Below, piece by piece: positions 49,869 through 59,732 of a DNA stretch of 64,000 bases. The first letter of the stretch is position 1, and each line of letters begins with the position of its first letter. Source of the DNA: Actinomycetes bacterium (GTDB lineage: Bacteria > Actinomycetota > Actinomycetes > Propionibacteriales > Propionibacteriaceae); the NCBI GenBank assembly GCA_023458095.1, contig JAEXAS010000002.1:1-64000 (forward strand). The letters are read 5' to 3'. The notes under the pieces were generated by a model. It saw only the letters and a list, made by a program, of their open reading frames with translations. It was not told where the DNA came from and made no database searches. The position numbers were made by a program, and so were the translations under genes.

Positions 49869-50126
49869 ATGAAGGTGCTGTCGAAAGTGAGTTTGGTCGC
49901 AGGTGTCCTGATTCTGATTGCGGGCATCGTCGTCTTGATCTGGGGAAGCTGGATCGCGTATTGGCACTACGCGACCCTCTCCACCGGGCGCAGCGCGGAG
50001 TTCACCAATCCGATCCCGTTGATCTTGTTGGCGGCCGCCTTGAGCGCCGTCGGCGGCTTCTTCGCCGGACTGGGCCTGGCCCGCCCCCGCAAGGTCGAGC
50101 CGCAGGCACCGCTGGAAACGGCCTGA
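49869..50126 (+). CDS. small two-helix membrane protein
   Basis: 85 residues: MKVLSKVSLVAGVLILIAGI opens with a helix, then WIAYWHYATLSTGRSAEF as a loop, a second helix (LILLAAALSAVGGFFAGLGLA) and a polar tail. No family is recognised. The start is set by the -10 box. It is divergent from the methyltransferase gene. Confidence 0.75.
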   Translation: MKVLSKVSLVAGVLILIAGIVVLIWGSWIAYWHYATLSTGRSAEFTNPIPLILLAAALSAVGGFFAGLGLARPRKVEPQAPLETA

Positions 50127-50230
50127 CCTCCCAGGCGATGCGGGCGCAGGCCGCCACGACGTCAGGCCGTCGCCCACAGACATCGCGCGCCCTCAAACCC
50201 CGCGATTCCCAAAGCCCCGCTCACAACGCG

Positions 50231-50276
50231 ACAGTGCCCGGCGTGATCCTGGAGATCCAGGGACGCCGGGCACTGT
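50231..50276. terminator. 14-bp perfect hairpin after icd
   Basis: ACAGTGCCCGGCGT (50231-50244) and ACGCCGGGCACTGT (50263-50276) are exact complements over an 18-base loop. It lies between icd and the convergent small membrane protein gene. Confidence 0.75.
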
Positions 50277-50286
50277 CGTTACTGAC

Positions 50287-52527
<2,241 letters not shown>

Positions 52528-52599
52528 TTAATGGTCGGAATGAGGCGGGTGCGAGTCAGCGGTCCATTCCTCATCTTCCAGCAAACCCCGAAAAACTCC

Positions 52600-52655
52600 T
52601 TCCACCCACCAAGGTGGAATATCAGAACATACCTCCGCGGGGCCCGTCCCCCGCG
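52600..52655 (-). terminator. two hairpins between icd start and the radical SAM operon end
   Basis: TTCCACC/GGTGGAA (52600-52619, six-base loop) and CGCGGGG/CCCCGCG (52636-52655, six-base loop). The second is the better candidate for ending the minus-strand operon that stops at 52736. Confidence 0.5.
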
Positions 52656-52735
52656 ACTTCGCTCTCGCTAGGTGACATTGCTACCCGCACGCCAGGTGCG
52701 CTGCACTCAGAGGTGAGCGACGATGGGCCGGCGAC

Positions 52736-53083
52736 TCAGGCGAGCCAACCGATGAGGACCTGACTCACGCCCCACACTCCGGCGGCGAGGAACAACCCGA
52801 GGTAGGTCAACACCAGACGGGTATCGCGCAGATAGCACTTCGAGCGGGTCAGGCCCGCCTTGCGCGCCTTCCAATAGCCCACGAAGCCGACCGTGGCGAA
52901 GACCACCACCGCCAACGGACCGAACAGCCAGCCGAGCATCGAGATGGTGGCGAAGATGCACAGCCGCAGCGGGTCGAAGGGAGCCGCAGCCTCGGCCGGA
53001 GCAGCATCACCACCCTTGTCGAGGAAATCTGATGGTTTCGGTCCGCTCGCGATCGCGGCGGCTTGGGCGGGTACCTCGCTCAT
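52736..53083 (-). CDS. small membrane protein of the radical SAM operon
   Basis: 115 residues from the ATG at 53083, with GGAGG six bases upstream. An acidic, Ala-rich N-terminus is followed by two or three helices (about 40-67 and 90-113) around a basic loop (YWKARKAGLTRSKCYLRD). The start overlaps the radical SAM stop by four bases (ATGA), so the products are made together. No family is recognised. A membrane anchor or partner for the radical SAM enzyme is a reasonable guess. Confidence 0.82.
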   Translation of the reverse strand: MSEVPAQAAAIASGPKPSDFLDKGGDAAPAEAAAPFDPLRLCIFATISMLGWLFGPLAVVVFATVGFVGYWKARKAGLTRSKCYLRDTRLVLTYLGLFLAAGVWGVSQVLIGWLA

Positions 53084-54675
53084 GACTGACCTCCGGTTGC
53101 ACTGCTGAGACGCTGCTCGCCGAGCTTGCCCCAGGCTTGGACGGCACAAAATGGCGCACATTGATGATCACCGGACGCCCCCACCGTGCCCACATGGACG
53201 CAGCACTGAGTGAGTCGCTCCTCGATCATGGTGTTGATGTCCTGAAACGGCTTGATGGTGATCCGCTTGACCCGCTCGGCCAGGAGTTGGCGCATGCGAT
53301 CCTCGCCGCCCGGCAGCTTTCCGGCCGCCAGGGTGGCTAGCGTCGAGATCCCCAAGTCGCACTGAGTACAGATGTTCTGCCACAACTGTCCGGTGCGCGG
53401 GTTGGTCAAAGCGGCCTGCTCGCTGAGCAGGTCGAGCATCGAGTTCTTAGTGAGTTCACGCAGTTGGGCGGGAAGCTCTCGATCAGCAACCCGGTTGGCC
53501 AAGGAATCCGGGTCCAACTCCAGCCATTGCAGCAACTCGTCGTGGCCCACCAAGGCAGCCAGTGACCGCCAGGTTCCCGAGTCATCGCGCAACAGATAGC
53601 CCACCGAGGAGCAGTGCGGGTGCGAGCACGGCAAAGCGGTCAGGTCATGCCACTGGACGACCTCATCGGTCTGCGGACCCAATCGACGCAGCACCCCGGT
53701 GTGGGTGAGCCGGTCATTGGGGTCGATCCTCGACCCCCGCCCCGAACCGAAGACCGGCTGGATCGCCACACCTCCGATGAAGGGGGTATCCAGCGCTTTG
53801 CGGACCACCGCACCGATGTCGCCGTCGTTGACGCCCAAAGCGGCGGTCATGACCAAGGTCGTGAAGACCCCCGCCGCACTGAGTCGCTCGATGGCGGCTT
53901 CCTTGAAACGGGTGAGGTCAGCCCCCCGATGATGGATCGACGCCTGCGGCGAGGGGCCGTCGTATTGCAGATAGACCTCCAGTCGACTGCGATGACTCTT
54001 CAGCAGCGCGACCAACTCGTCGTCCTCGGCCACCCGCAGCCCATTGGTGTTGAGCATGATCCGCACGATCGGACGCACGGCCAACTCTGCGAGCAACTCC
54101 GGCAACTGCGGGTACAGGGTGGGTTCGCCGCCCGACAGCATGAGGACGTCCAGACGGCCCTGTTCGCGGGCGAGCCGGGCGTCCACATTGGCTAACACCT
54201 CGGCCAGTGGCGCAGCACCTTTGAGCTGCGGACTTGAGGCGGTGAAGCAGGTGGGGCACTTCAGATTGCAGACCTCGGTGACGTCGTGCAGCAGGATGCA
54301 GGTGTGCTGGGTGTGGAAGGCCGGCAAGCCGTAGGCGAAAGCCTCCGGCATCAGCCGAAAGTTGTCGGCGGCGTCGGGCTCATGAACCTTGGTCGGGGCC
54401 TGCCATTGCTCGAGGTAGCGCAGAATATTGGCGTCCTCGTCGTACAGCGTGGTCACCAGACCATGGCTGGGGCAGGCGCGTTGCAACCAAACCTTCTCTT
54501 CGCGTACCACCAGGACACCGGGCAGGCGTTGCACGTCGGCTAGGTCGGCATCAGGATCGTGGCACTGCGGACAGTAGGCAGTCACATAACGGTGGATCCG
54601 GTCATTGCGCAGCGGTTGGCCAGGACCTAGGGGCGGTGGCGTGGTTCGGACCGTGTGACGCAGCAGATTAGCCAT
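53080..54675 (-). CDS. radical SAM enzyme of the MJ_0619 / tetraether lipid synthase (Tes) superfamily
   Basis: 531 residues. The N-terminal metal-site domain has CPQC (C35, C38) and CPSHG (C68). The radical SAM cluster is CNLKCPTCF (C136, C140, C143), followed by MLSGGEPTLYPQLPELL. Further cysteines occur in LPCSHPHCSS, CTQC (436/439) and the C-terminal TQCCVH ... CAPFC block (491, 492, 506, 510). This layout (CPxC, CPxHG, CNLxCPxCF, and a late KPFxD ... CxVH ... PFC block) is that of the MJ_0619 family. Its best known members join lipid chains in archaeal tetraether synthesis. The substrate here is unknown. Context with three membrane proteins, one Lgt-like, supports a lipid. Confidence 0.85.
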   Translation of the reverse strand: MANLLRHTVRTTPPPLGPGQPLRNDRIHRYVTAYCPQCHDPDADLADVQRLPGVLVVREEKVWLQRACPSHGLVTTLYDEDANILRYLEQWQAPTKVHEPDAADNFRLMPEAFAYGLPAFHTQHTCILLHDVTEVCNLKCPTCFTASSPQLKGAAPLAEVLANVDARLAREQGRLDVLMLSGGEPTLYPQLPELLAELAVRPIVRIMLNTNGLRVAEDDELVALLKSHRSRLEVYLQYDGPSPQASIHHRGADLTRFKEAAIERLSAAGVFTTLVMTAALGVNDGDIGAVVRKALDTPFIGGVAIQPVFGSGRGSRIDPNDRLTHTGVLRRLGPQTDEVVQWHDLTALPCSHPHCSSVGYLLRDDSGTWRSLAALVGHDELLQWLELDPDSLANRVADRELPAQLRELTKNSMLDLLSEQAALTNPRTGQLWQNICTQCDLGISTLATLAAGKLPGGEDRMRQLLAERVKRITIKPFQDINTMIEERLTQCCVHVGTVGASGDHQCAPFCAVQAWGKLGEQRLSSATGGQS

Positions 54676-54681
54676 GCCCGC

Positions 54682-55167
54682 TCAGTTCACCAGGACGCCG
54701 GCGAGCAGAGCCACACAGACCCCGCCGGCGAGCAGGATGCCGATTCCGAAACTGAGCAGGATGCCCGCACCGGTGCGCCGCGTCGACGGCATCACGCTCA
54801 AGACGATTCCCAGAGCCACCAGCCCAATCGGGATGATCCCGGCGACCGCGCCCAAGACTTGGGTCAGCAGTTCCGCGGTGGACGTAGCGCGCCCTGCCAG
54901 GATTCCCATCCCCCACGACACCAGTCCGCCCAGCACCCCGATACCAAGCCCCAGCAGGATGGAGCCGCCGGACCGAGCTGCCCTCGGGGACGGTGCGCCA
55001 GGGGACGGAGCACCCGACGGCGCGCTGGGGGGTGGCGGGCCGGGCTGCGGTGAGCCGGGCTGTGGTGGTCCGGGCTGCGGTGGTCCAGCCTGCGGTGGCA
55101 GAGAGCCCAGCAGTTCGGGATCGCGGGAGCCATCGAAGGGCTCCGCAGGTGTGTTCTGATCGCTCAT
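54682..55167 (-). CDS. Pro-rich four-helix membrane protein
   Basis: 161 residues. The first 65 are Pro/Gly/Ser-rich (PPQPGPPQPG repeats), as in many actinobacterial membrane proteins. About three to four helices follow (GGSILLGLGIGVLGGLVSWG, IIPIGLVALGIVLSV, then a Gly-rich last helix). It starts one base after the Lgt-like gene and ends six bases before the radical SAM gene. No family is recognised. Confidence 0.82.
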   Translation of the reverse strand: MSDQNTPAEPFDGSRDPELLGSLPPQAGPPQPGPPQPGSPQPGPPPPSAPSGAPSPGAPSPRAARSGGSILLGLGIGVLGGLVSWGMGILAGRATSTAELLTQVLGAVAGIIPIGLVALGIVLSVMPSTRRTGAGILLSFGIGILLAGGVCVALLAGVLVN

Positions 55168-55168
55168 C

Positions 55169-55933
55169 TCAGCCTTCCGCTGTCGCCACCGTGCTGGTGG
55201 AGGTGAAGATTCGGCTCAGCCGCCAACCCAGGAGCGGCAGCATCGCCAGAAGGAACCACTGCGGTCGCGACAGCCCGAGCCAAACGGCCTCGTTCCCGCG
55301 CACAAACTCCACGAAGAACCGGAACAGCGCATACGCCGCAACGTAGGTAACGAACAGATCGCCGGGTTGGGGTAGGCGATCTCGATGGCGCCACAGCCAG
55401 CCGAAGGCCACGAGCTGGAACACAATCTCGTAGGCGAAGCTGGGATGCAGTCCGACGCCGGCCACCCCGCCGATGATCTCGGTTTGCGCCGAGGTGAGCA
55501 CGATTCCCCAGTCCATCCCGGTGGGGACGCCTGGATTCTCGGTCAGCAGGCAGCCGATCCGTCCGATCACCATTGCCAGGGCCACCGCAGGGGCGAACAG
55601 ATCGCCGGTGGATTCCTTGTACCCGGTGATCAACTTGCCGAGGTAGACCCCCACCCAGGCCGCGATCAATCCGGCCAGAACGCTGCGATTGCCGTCCGAC
55701 CACCACAGCTCGATGGGCTCGTTCTGGCGTGGATCGAGGAACTGGAACCAGGTTCCCAACCGCGAGCCGACTGCGCCCAACGCAATCGTCGTACCTGCGA
55801 TCACCCACAACCGATCGTCATGAATGCCCCGTCGTCGCTTCTCAGCGACGAACACGCCCAGGCCAGCGAGAATCCCCAGGCCCATGAACAGCCCATGAAC
55901 GAGGCCGTTTCCGGCGAACGGGAGTGCAGTCAC
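55169..55933 (-). CDS. Lgt-like (prolipoprotein diacylglyceryl transferase family) membrane protein
   Basis: 254 residues from the GTG at 55933 (VTALPFAGNGLVHGLFM). The frame is open upstream only because it reads through the short repeats at 55988-56103. About seven helices. The Lgt hallmarks HPSFAYEIVFQ and GRIGCLLTENPG are present. However, the histidine of the usual SFHGG motif is replaced (SVLAGLIAA), and the Asn of RIGN is Cys. It is therefore probably a paralogue without the standard lipoprotein-modifying activity. It is the first gene of the radical SAM operon and may bind or alter phosphatidylglycerol-type lipids (inference). Confidence 0.8.
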   Translation of the reverse strand: MTALPFAGNGLVHGLFMGLGILAGLGVFVAEKRRRGIHDDRLWVIAGTTIALGAVGSRLGTWFQFLDPRQNEPIELWWSDGNRSVLAGLIAAWVGVYLGKLITGYKESTGDLFAPAVALAMVIGRIGCLLTENPGVPTGMDWGIVLTSAQTEIIGGVAGVGLHPSFAYEIVFQLVAFGWLWRHRDRLPQPGDLFVTYVAAYALFRFFVEFVRGNEAVWLGLSRPQWFLLAMLPLLGWRLSRIFTSTSTVATAEG

Positions 55934-55987
55934 AGCGCAAGCATAACCGTGAACGCCGTTCTCATCTACGCCGTTGCTGCGCGGCTT

Positions 55988-56103
55988 GCCCTTCGACAAG
56001 CTCAGGGCACGGGCGAGCGCTGGGCTGCCCTTCGACAAGCTCAGGGAACGGTTCCGCTGGCTGAGCTTGTCGAAGCCCCGCTGGCTGAGCTTGTCGAAGC
56101 CCC
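55988..56103. repeat. cluster of four short repeats, two direct and two inverted (CTTCGACAAGCTCAG type)
   Basis: GCCCTTCGACAAGCTCAGGG occurs at 55988-56007 and 56027-56046. The inverted version, GGCTGAGCTTGTCGAAGCCCC, occurs at 56059-56079 and 56083-56103. The pairs can fold into strong stems. This element is a known dispersed intergenic repeat of high-GC bacteria. Here it sits between the Nudix gene and the Lgt-like gene and may act as a transcription boundary. Confidence 0.85.
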
Positions 56104-56116
56104 GCCTCAGCGGTGG

Positions 56117-56623
56117 TCAGGAAGTGGCGTTGCGATAGGACCAACTACTTGGCGCACCGTCGACGTAGGGCATGACTCCATGAATGACCGGGCCGTCACC
56201 CAGCACCAAGGGCAACCAGAAGCGGTCACCCTCCCACATCGGCAGCTCCGACAGCCGGTCGATCTCCTGCCAGACCAGCGGGCCGTCCTCGTTACGCTGC
56301 GGCGGCGTGCCGGTGAAGCCGTCCACCACGAACACGAAACCGAACCAGTCCGACTCCTGATCGGTTCGATGGGCACCACTGGCTCCGAAGCCCGGCCACG
56401 AGATGGTGGCGCGCAAGCGAGCCGAAGTGACCTCGATGTCAGCTTCCTCGCGCAGTTCACGACACAGGCAGGTGTAGATGTCTTCGTCAGCCTCCAGCTT
56501 TCCGCCCAGGCCGTTCCATTTGCCGGCATGCTGATCGCCAACGCGACTGCGATGCACCAACAGGACCCGGCGACGATCCTCGCTGAGCACATAGCCCAGG
56601 GTGCCGATGATCGGGGTGTACAT
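56117..56623 (-). CDS. Nudix hydrolase (MutT-like)
   Basis: 168 residues from the ATG at 56623, which overlaps the tsaD stop. The Nudix box reads GKLEADEDIYTCLCRELREE with the expected Glu residues, but the box glycine near its end is Asp (EEADIEV). WNGLGG before it is typical of 8-oxo-dGTP and related nucleotide hydrolases. The substrate is not certain. It is coupled to the t6A genes. Confidence 0.9.
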   Translation of the reverse strand: MYTPIIGTLGYVLSEDRRRVLLVHRSRVGDQHAGKWNGLGGKLEADEDIYTCLCRELREEADIEVTSARLRATISWPGFGASGAHRTDQESDWFGFVFVVDGFTGTPPQRNEDGPLVWQEIDRLSELPMWEGDRFWLPLVLGDGPVIHGVMPYVDGAPSSWSYRNATS

Positions 56624-57687
56624 CACACCAGCACAGTCGAGATCGGCAGCCCCGAGTTCGCACCGATCTCCAATGAGGACGGCCGTCGCCCGGCCGCAAC
56701 GACCTCCGCGCCCAGCACGGCGATCATGGCGCCGTTGTCGGTGCACAGCGCCGGACGCGGTCGTCGCAACGTGATCCCGACAGCCTCGGTGCGCTCAGCC
56801 AGCAGGGTCCGCAGCCGAGAGTTCGCCGCCACTCCGCCGCCGAGCAGGATGGTGTCCACTCCCAAGTGTTGGCAGGCGTCCACCGCTTTGGCGGTGAGGA
56901 CGTCGGCAACCGCCTCTTGGAAGGACGCTGCAACATCGGCGATGGGCACCTCGCGACCGGCCAGTCGTTCGGTCTCCACCCAGCGCGAGACGGCCGTTTT
57001 CAACCCTGAGAAGGAGTAGTCGAAACGATGCTTGGCCTGGTCCTTACCTGCAGTCAGGCCACGCGGAAACCGAATCGCCTTCGGATTTCCCTCAGCAGCC
57101 AATTTGTCGATCACCGGCCCACCGGGATAGCTCAGATCCAACACTCGAGCGACCTTGTCGTAGGCCTCGCCGGCAGCGTCGTCGATCGTGGCACCCACTT
57201 CGGTGACATCGGCAGTGATGTCGCGGATGTGCAACAGCGAACTGTGACCACCGGAAACCAGCAAGGCAGCGAACTCGTCGGGAAGATCTCCATGGTCGAG
57301 AAGATCCACCGCGACGTGGCCGATCAGGTGATTGAGCCCGTACAGCGGCTTGTTCAAGGCCACCGCCAGGGCTTTGGCCGCGGCCAAGCCAACCACCAAA
57401 GCGCCCATTAGCCCTGGCCCTGCGGTCACCGCAATGGCATCGATCTCGGACAGATCGATGTCGGCGGACTGAGTCGCCCGGCGCAGAGTGGGCACCAACG
57501 CCTCCAGGTGAGCGCGGCTGGCCACTTCAGGCACCACTCCCCCGAACCGCACATGTTCCGCAACCGAGGACGCCACCTCGTTGGCGAGAAGTTCATGGCC
57601 GCGCACGATGCCGATTCCGGTCTCGTCACAACTGGACTCGATGCCCAGCACCAGGGGACTGGTCCGATCGCTGGCTACTGTGTCCAC
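56623..57687 (-). CDS. tsaD: tRNA threonylcarbamoyladenosine synthase subunit TsaD
   Basis: 354 residues from the GTG at 57687, which has AGGAG four bases upstream; an ATG at 57747 would add 20 residues. It is the ASKHA-fold catalytic subunit that transfers threonylcarbamoyl to A37 of ANN-decoding tRNAs. [13 protein letters not shown], the metal-site [20 protein letters not shown], and [12 protein letters not shown] are all present. It works with TsaB and TsaE, encoded 2-3 kb upstream on the same strand. Confidence 0.95.
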   Translation of the reverse strand: MDTVASDRTSPLVLGIESSCDETGIGIVRGHELLANEVASSVAEHVRFGGVVPEVASRAHLEALVPTLRRATQSADIDLSEIDAIAVTAGPGLMGALVVGLAAAKALAVALNKPLYGLNHLIGHVAVDLLDHGDLPDEFAALLVSGGHSSLLHIRDITADVTEVGATIDDAAGEAYDKVARVLDLSYPGGPVIDKLAAEGNPKAIRFPRGLTAGKDQAKHRFDYSFSGLKTAVSRWVETERLAGREVPIADVAASFQEAVADVLTAKAVDACQHLGVDTILLGGGVAANSRLRTLLAERTEAVGITLRRPRPALCTDNGAMIAVLGAEVVAAGRRPSSLEIGANSGLPISTVLV

Positions 57688-57762
57688 ATTGCTCCTGCGC
57701 GCTGGCTCTTCTTCAGCCACCCAACCGTCTCGTGGTCGAGGTGACATGGCCCTTAATCTTAA

Positions 57763-57792
57763 ACGCGCCCCCAGGAGCACGTAGAGGCGCGT
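57763..57792 (-). terminator. 7-bp hairpin after the secreted protein gene
   Basis: ACGCGCC pairs with GGCGCGT over a 16-base loop, between the end of the secreted-protein gene and the tsaD start. Confidence 0.4.
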
Positions 57793-57802
57793 CCAGCTTG
57801 GA

Positions 57803-58432
57803 CTAGCTCCACCAGGTTGACCGACACGCCAGATACGGCGCTGAGCCCACCTCATACGCGGCGGTTCGCCTGTTCTTTCCCACTGCGCACAGCGCACCGT
57901 CAGAAGCCAGGGAAACAGGCGAGAAGCTCACCCACGTGCCCGCTTTCACGGTGGACACCGCCGTTCCCGAAGCGTCGCAGGCAATAACGGTGTAGGTCCC
58001 CGACCACACGTGCCGCGCCGAATAGGCGGCAAAGTAGCGATTGAATCTGGCCGGGGAGACCTGCGCCTCGACGTCCGTCGCATCCGGGTCCGCAACCTCC
58101 CCCACTGCTGCCAGCGTGGTGCCTGCAAAGCTGGCCGCGGCTGCCATCACCGCTTCGCTGGAGACTTCTCCGCCAATGGTTGGGGTAACACTCGCCTTCA
58201 GAGTCCCCACCGCCTTCACGTCTGCAGTGGCCTGCTTGACCCCCGGGGCGACCTCATACTTGCCGACATGGGTAACCCGCACACTCTGCGTCCCGTCGAT
58301 CGTCATAACGCTGGAGTTCGGATCGCAGGACGTCGGTGGCTTCGCCAAAGCGACCGAAGGAGGCAAGGCCGCCACTCCAACCACCCCGGCTGCAACAAAC
58401 AAGCCCACTGCCAGCGATTTCGATAATCCCAT
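57803..58432 (-). CDS. secreted protein of unknown function
   Basis: 209 residues. A clear Sec signal peptide ([20 protein letters not shown], cleavage near 30) precedes a mature domain with four cysteines (TSCDPN, VIACDAS, ALCAVG, YLACRS), probably two disulfides. The composition is beta-rich. No family is recognised. It sits between rimI and tsaD with about 115-135 bases on each side and its own hairpin, so it is likely an independent unit inside the t6A region. Confidence 0.8.
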   Translation of the reverse strand: MGLSKSLAVGLFVAAGVVGVAALPPSVALAKPPTSCDPNSSVMTIDGTQSVRVTHVGKYEVAPGVKQATADVKAVGTLKASVTPTIGGEVSSEAVMAAAASFAGTTLAAVGEVADPDATDVEAQVSPARFNRYFAAYSARHVWSGTYTVIACDASGTAVSTVKAGTWVSFSPVSLASDGALCAVGKNRRTAAYEVGSAPYLACRSTWWS

Positions 58433-58569
58433 TGCAATCCCCTCCCAGGCGTAACAGCCAAACAGCCAACGACATGGGCCATCCGAATACGCGGGAGCCT
58501 AGGCCGGAAAAGTGAACACCGTCAACTGAGTGATCGCTCAGCGGTCTTCAGGGGTCTTCTGTGCCCCGA

Positions 58570-59070
58570 TTACCGAGCGGAGTCGCGATACAACTCGAAT
58601 TGATATTCGTCTTGCGAACTACTTTCGTCGCCAATCGGACGCAGCATGACCCAGGCATCGTGACCGGGGCCGTAGTAGTCGCGACGCTGACTGATCTCAT
58701 CGAAGCCCAAACGTCGATACAGGCAGACCGCAGGTTGATTGTCGGTACGCACTTCCAGCAGCATGCGATCCGCCCCACTGGCTTGGGCCCAGTCCAGGCC
58801 CGCCAGGATCAGCTTCGCGGCGATGCCTTGGCGGCGGGCTGCCGGATGCACGATCACCCGGTCCAGATCGGCCATGTCGGCGACACAACGAAAGGCAGCC
58901 ACACCCAGGATCACCCCGTCGGCATCAGCACTCACCATGACGCAGGCTTCGCTGGAATTCAGTTCCTCCGACCAGGCCTGAGCCGACCACACCTCCTGGT
59001 GCGGAAAGCTCTCTTCCTCCAAAACCATGATGGCGTCGAGTTGGTCGGGTTCGGCATGAGTGATGATCAT
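58570..59070 (-). CDS. rimI: ribosomal protein S18-alanine N-acetyltransferase-like
   Basis: 166 residues, GNAT fold. LDRVIVHPAARRQGIAAKLI is the acetyl-CoA site, and the C-terminal YYGPGHDAWVM resembles the RimI ending. The position directly after tsaB (four-base overlap) is the classic RimI place, which supports the name. The last 25 residues are a poorly conserved polar tail. Confidence 0.9.
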   Translation of the reverse strand: MIITHAEPDQLDAIMVLEEESFPHQEVWSAQAWSEELNSSEACVMVSADADGVILGVAAFRCVADMADLDRVIVHPAARRQGIAAKLILAGLDWAQASGADRMLLEVRTDNQPAVCLYRRLGFDEISQRRDYYGPGHDAWVMLRPIGDESSSQDEYQFELYRDSAR

Positions 59071-59732
59071 GGGGCCTCCGGGGAGTCTGCGACCATCATT
59101 GCAAGACGCGGCTTCGCCAAGGTGGATTTGCGGGTGGTGGGCACGCTCGCGTCGGGCCGACGAAGATAGAGCGGCTCGGTACCGACCTCCGGCAGGTCGC
59201 CGCTGGCAGCCAAGAAGCCGGCATCAATGGTGAGCGGTCCACTGACCGGGCGTCCGGTCAGGGACGCACCGGGCCCGGCAAGGGCGATGTCGGGGACCTG
59301 ATCGGGCGCGGTCACGAAGGGTCCCGCCACGCGGCTGCCGTCACCGCGGTAGCGGGCCCAATAGACCTCTTTGCGGCGGGCGTCGGCGACCACCGCGAAC
59401 TGGGTGCCAACTCCATCGGCGGCCCACTGAGCCGCCACGATGTCCAGGCTGCACACCCCGCGCACCTCGATGTCCAAGACTTCGGCGAGGGTGATCGCCG
59501 CGGCAACCCCCACGCGCAGTCCCGTGAACGGTCCCGGCCCGACGCCCACGTGCACGGCGGTGAGTTCAGACAGATTCAGCGCCGCGTCCGCCATGACCTG
59601 CTGCACCAAGGGCAGCAACTGTTCGGCATGCGCCCGGCTGCTCTCGACCGCGCGGGATTCCAGGATCACGCCGTCACGGGCCAACCCGACCCGGACATCG
59701 GTGGCGGTGTCGATGCCCAGCACCACACTCAC
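59067..59732 (-). CDS. tsaB: tRNA threonylcarbamoyladenosine biosynthesis protein TsaB
   Basis: 221 residues from the GTG at 59732, with GGGAGG four bases upstream. It is an inactive TsaD paralogue that scaffolds the TsaB-TsaD-TsaE complex. VLGIDTATDVRVGLARDG and VGVGPGPFTGLRVGVA are the family signatures. It overlaps the tsaE fusion gene (GTGA) and rimI, so the three are coupled. Confidence 0.95.
   Translation of the reverse strand: MSVVLGIDTATDVRVGLARDGVILESRAVESSRAHAEQLLPLVQQVMADAALNLSELTAVHVGVGPGPFTGLRVGVAAAITLAEVLDIEVRGVCSLDIVAAQWAADGVGTQFAVVADARRKEVYWARYRGDGSRVAGPFVTAPDQVPDIALAGPGASLTGRPVSGPLTIDAGFLAASGDLPEVGTEPLYLRRPDASVPTTRKSTLAKPRLAMMVADSPEAP

Noticed and set aside
55934..56038. An N-terminal extension of the Lgt-like protein to 56038
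   Set aside because: That part is a translation of the CTTCGACAAGCTCAG repeat cluster, not of conserved protein sequence.
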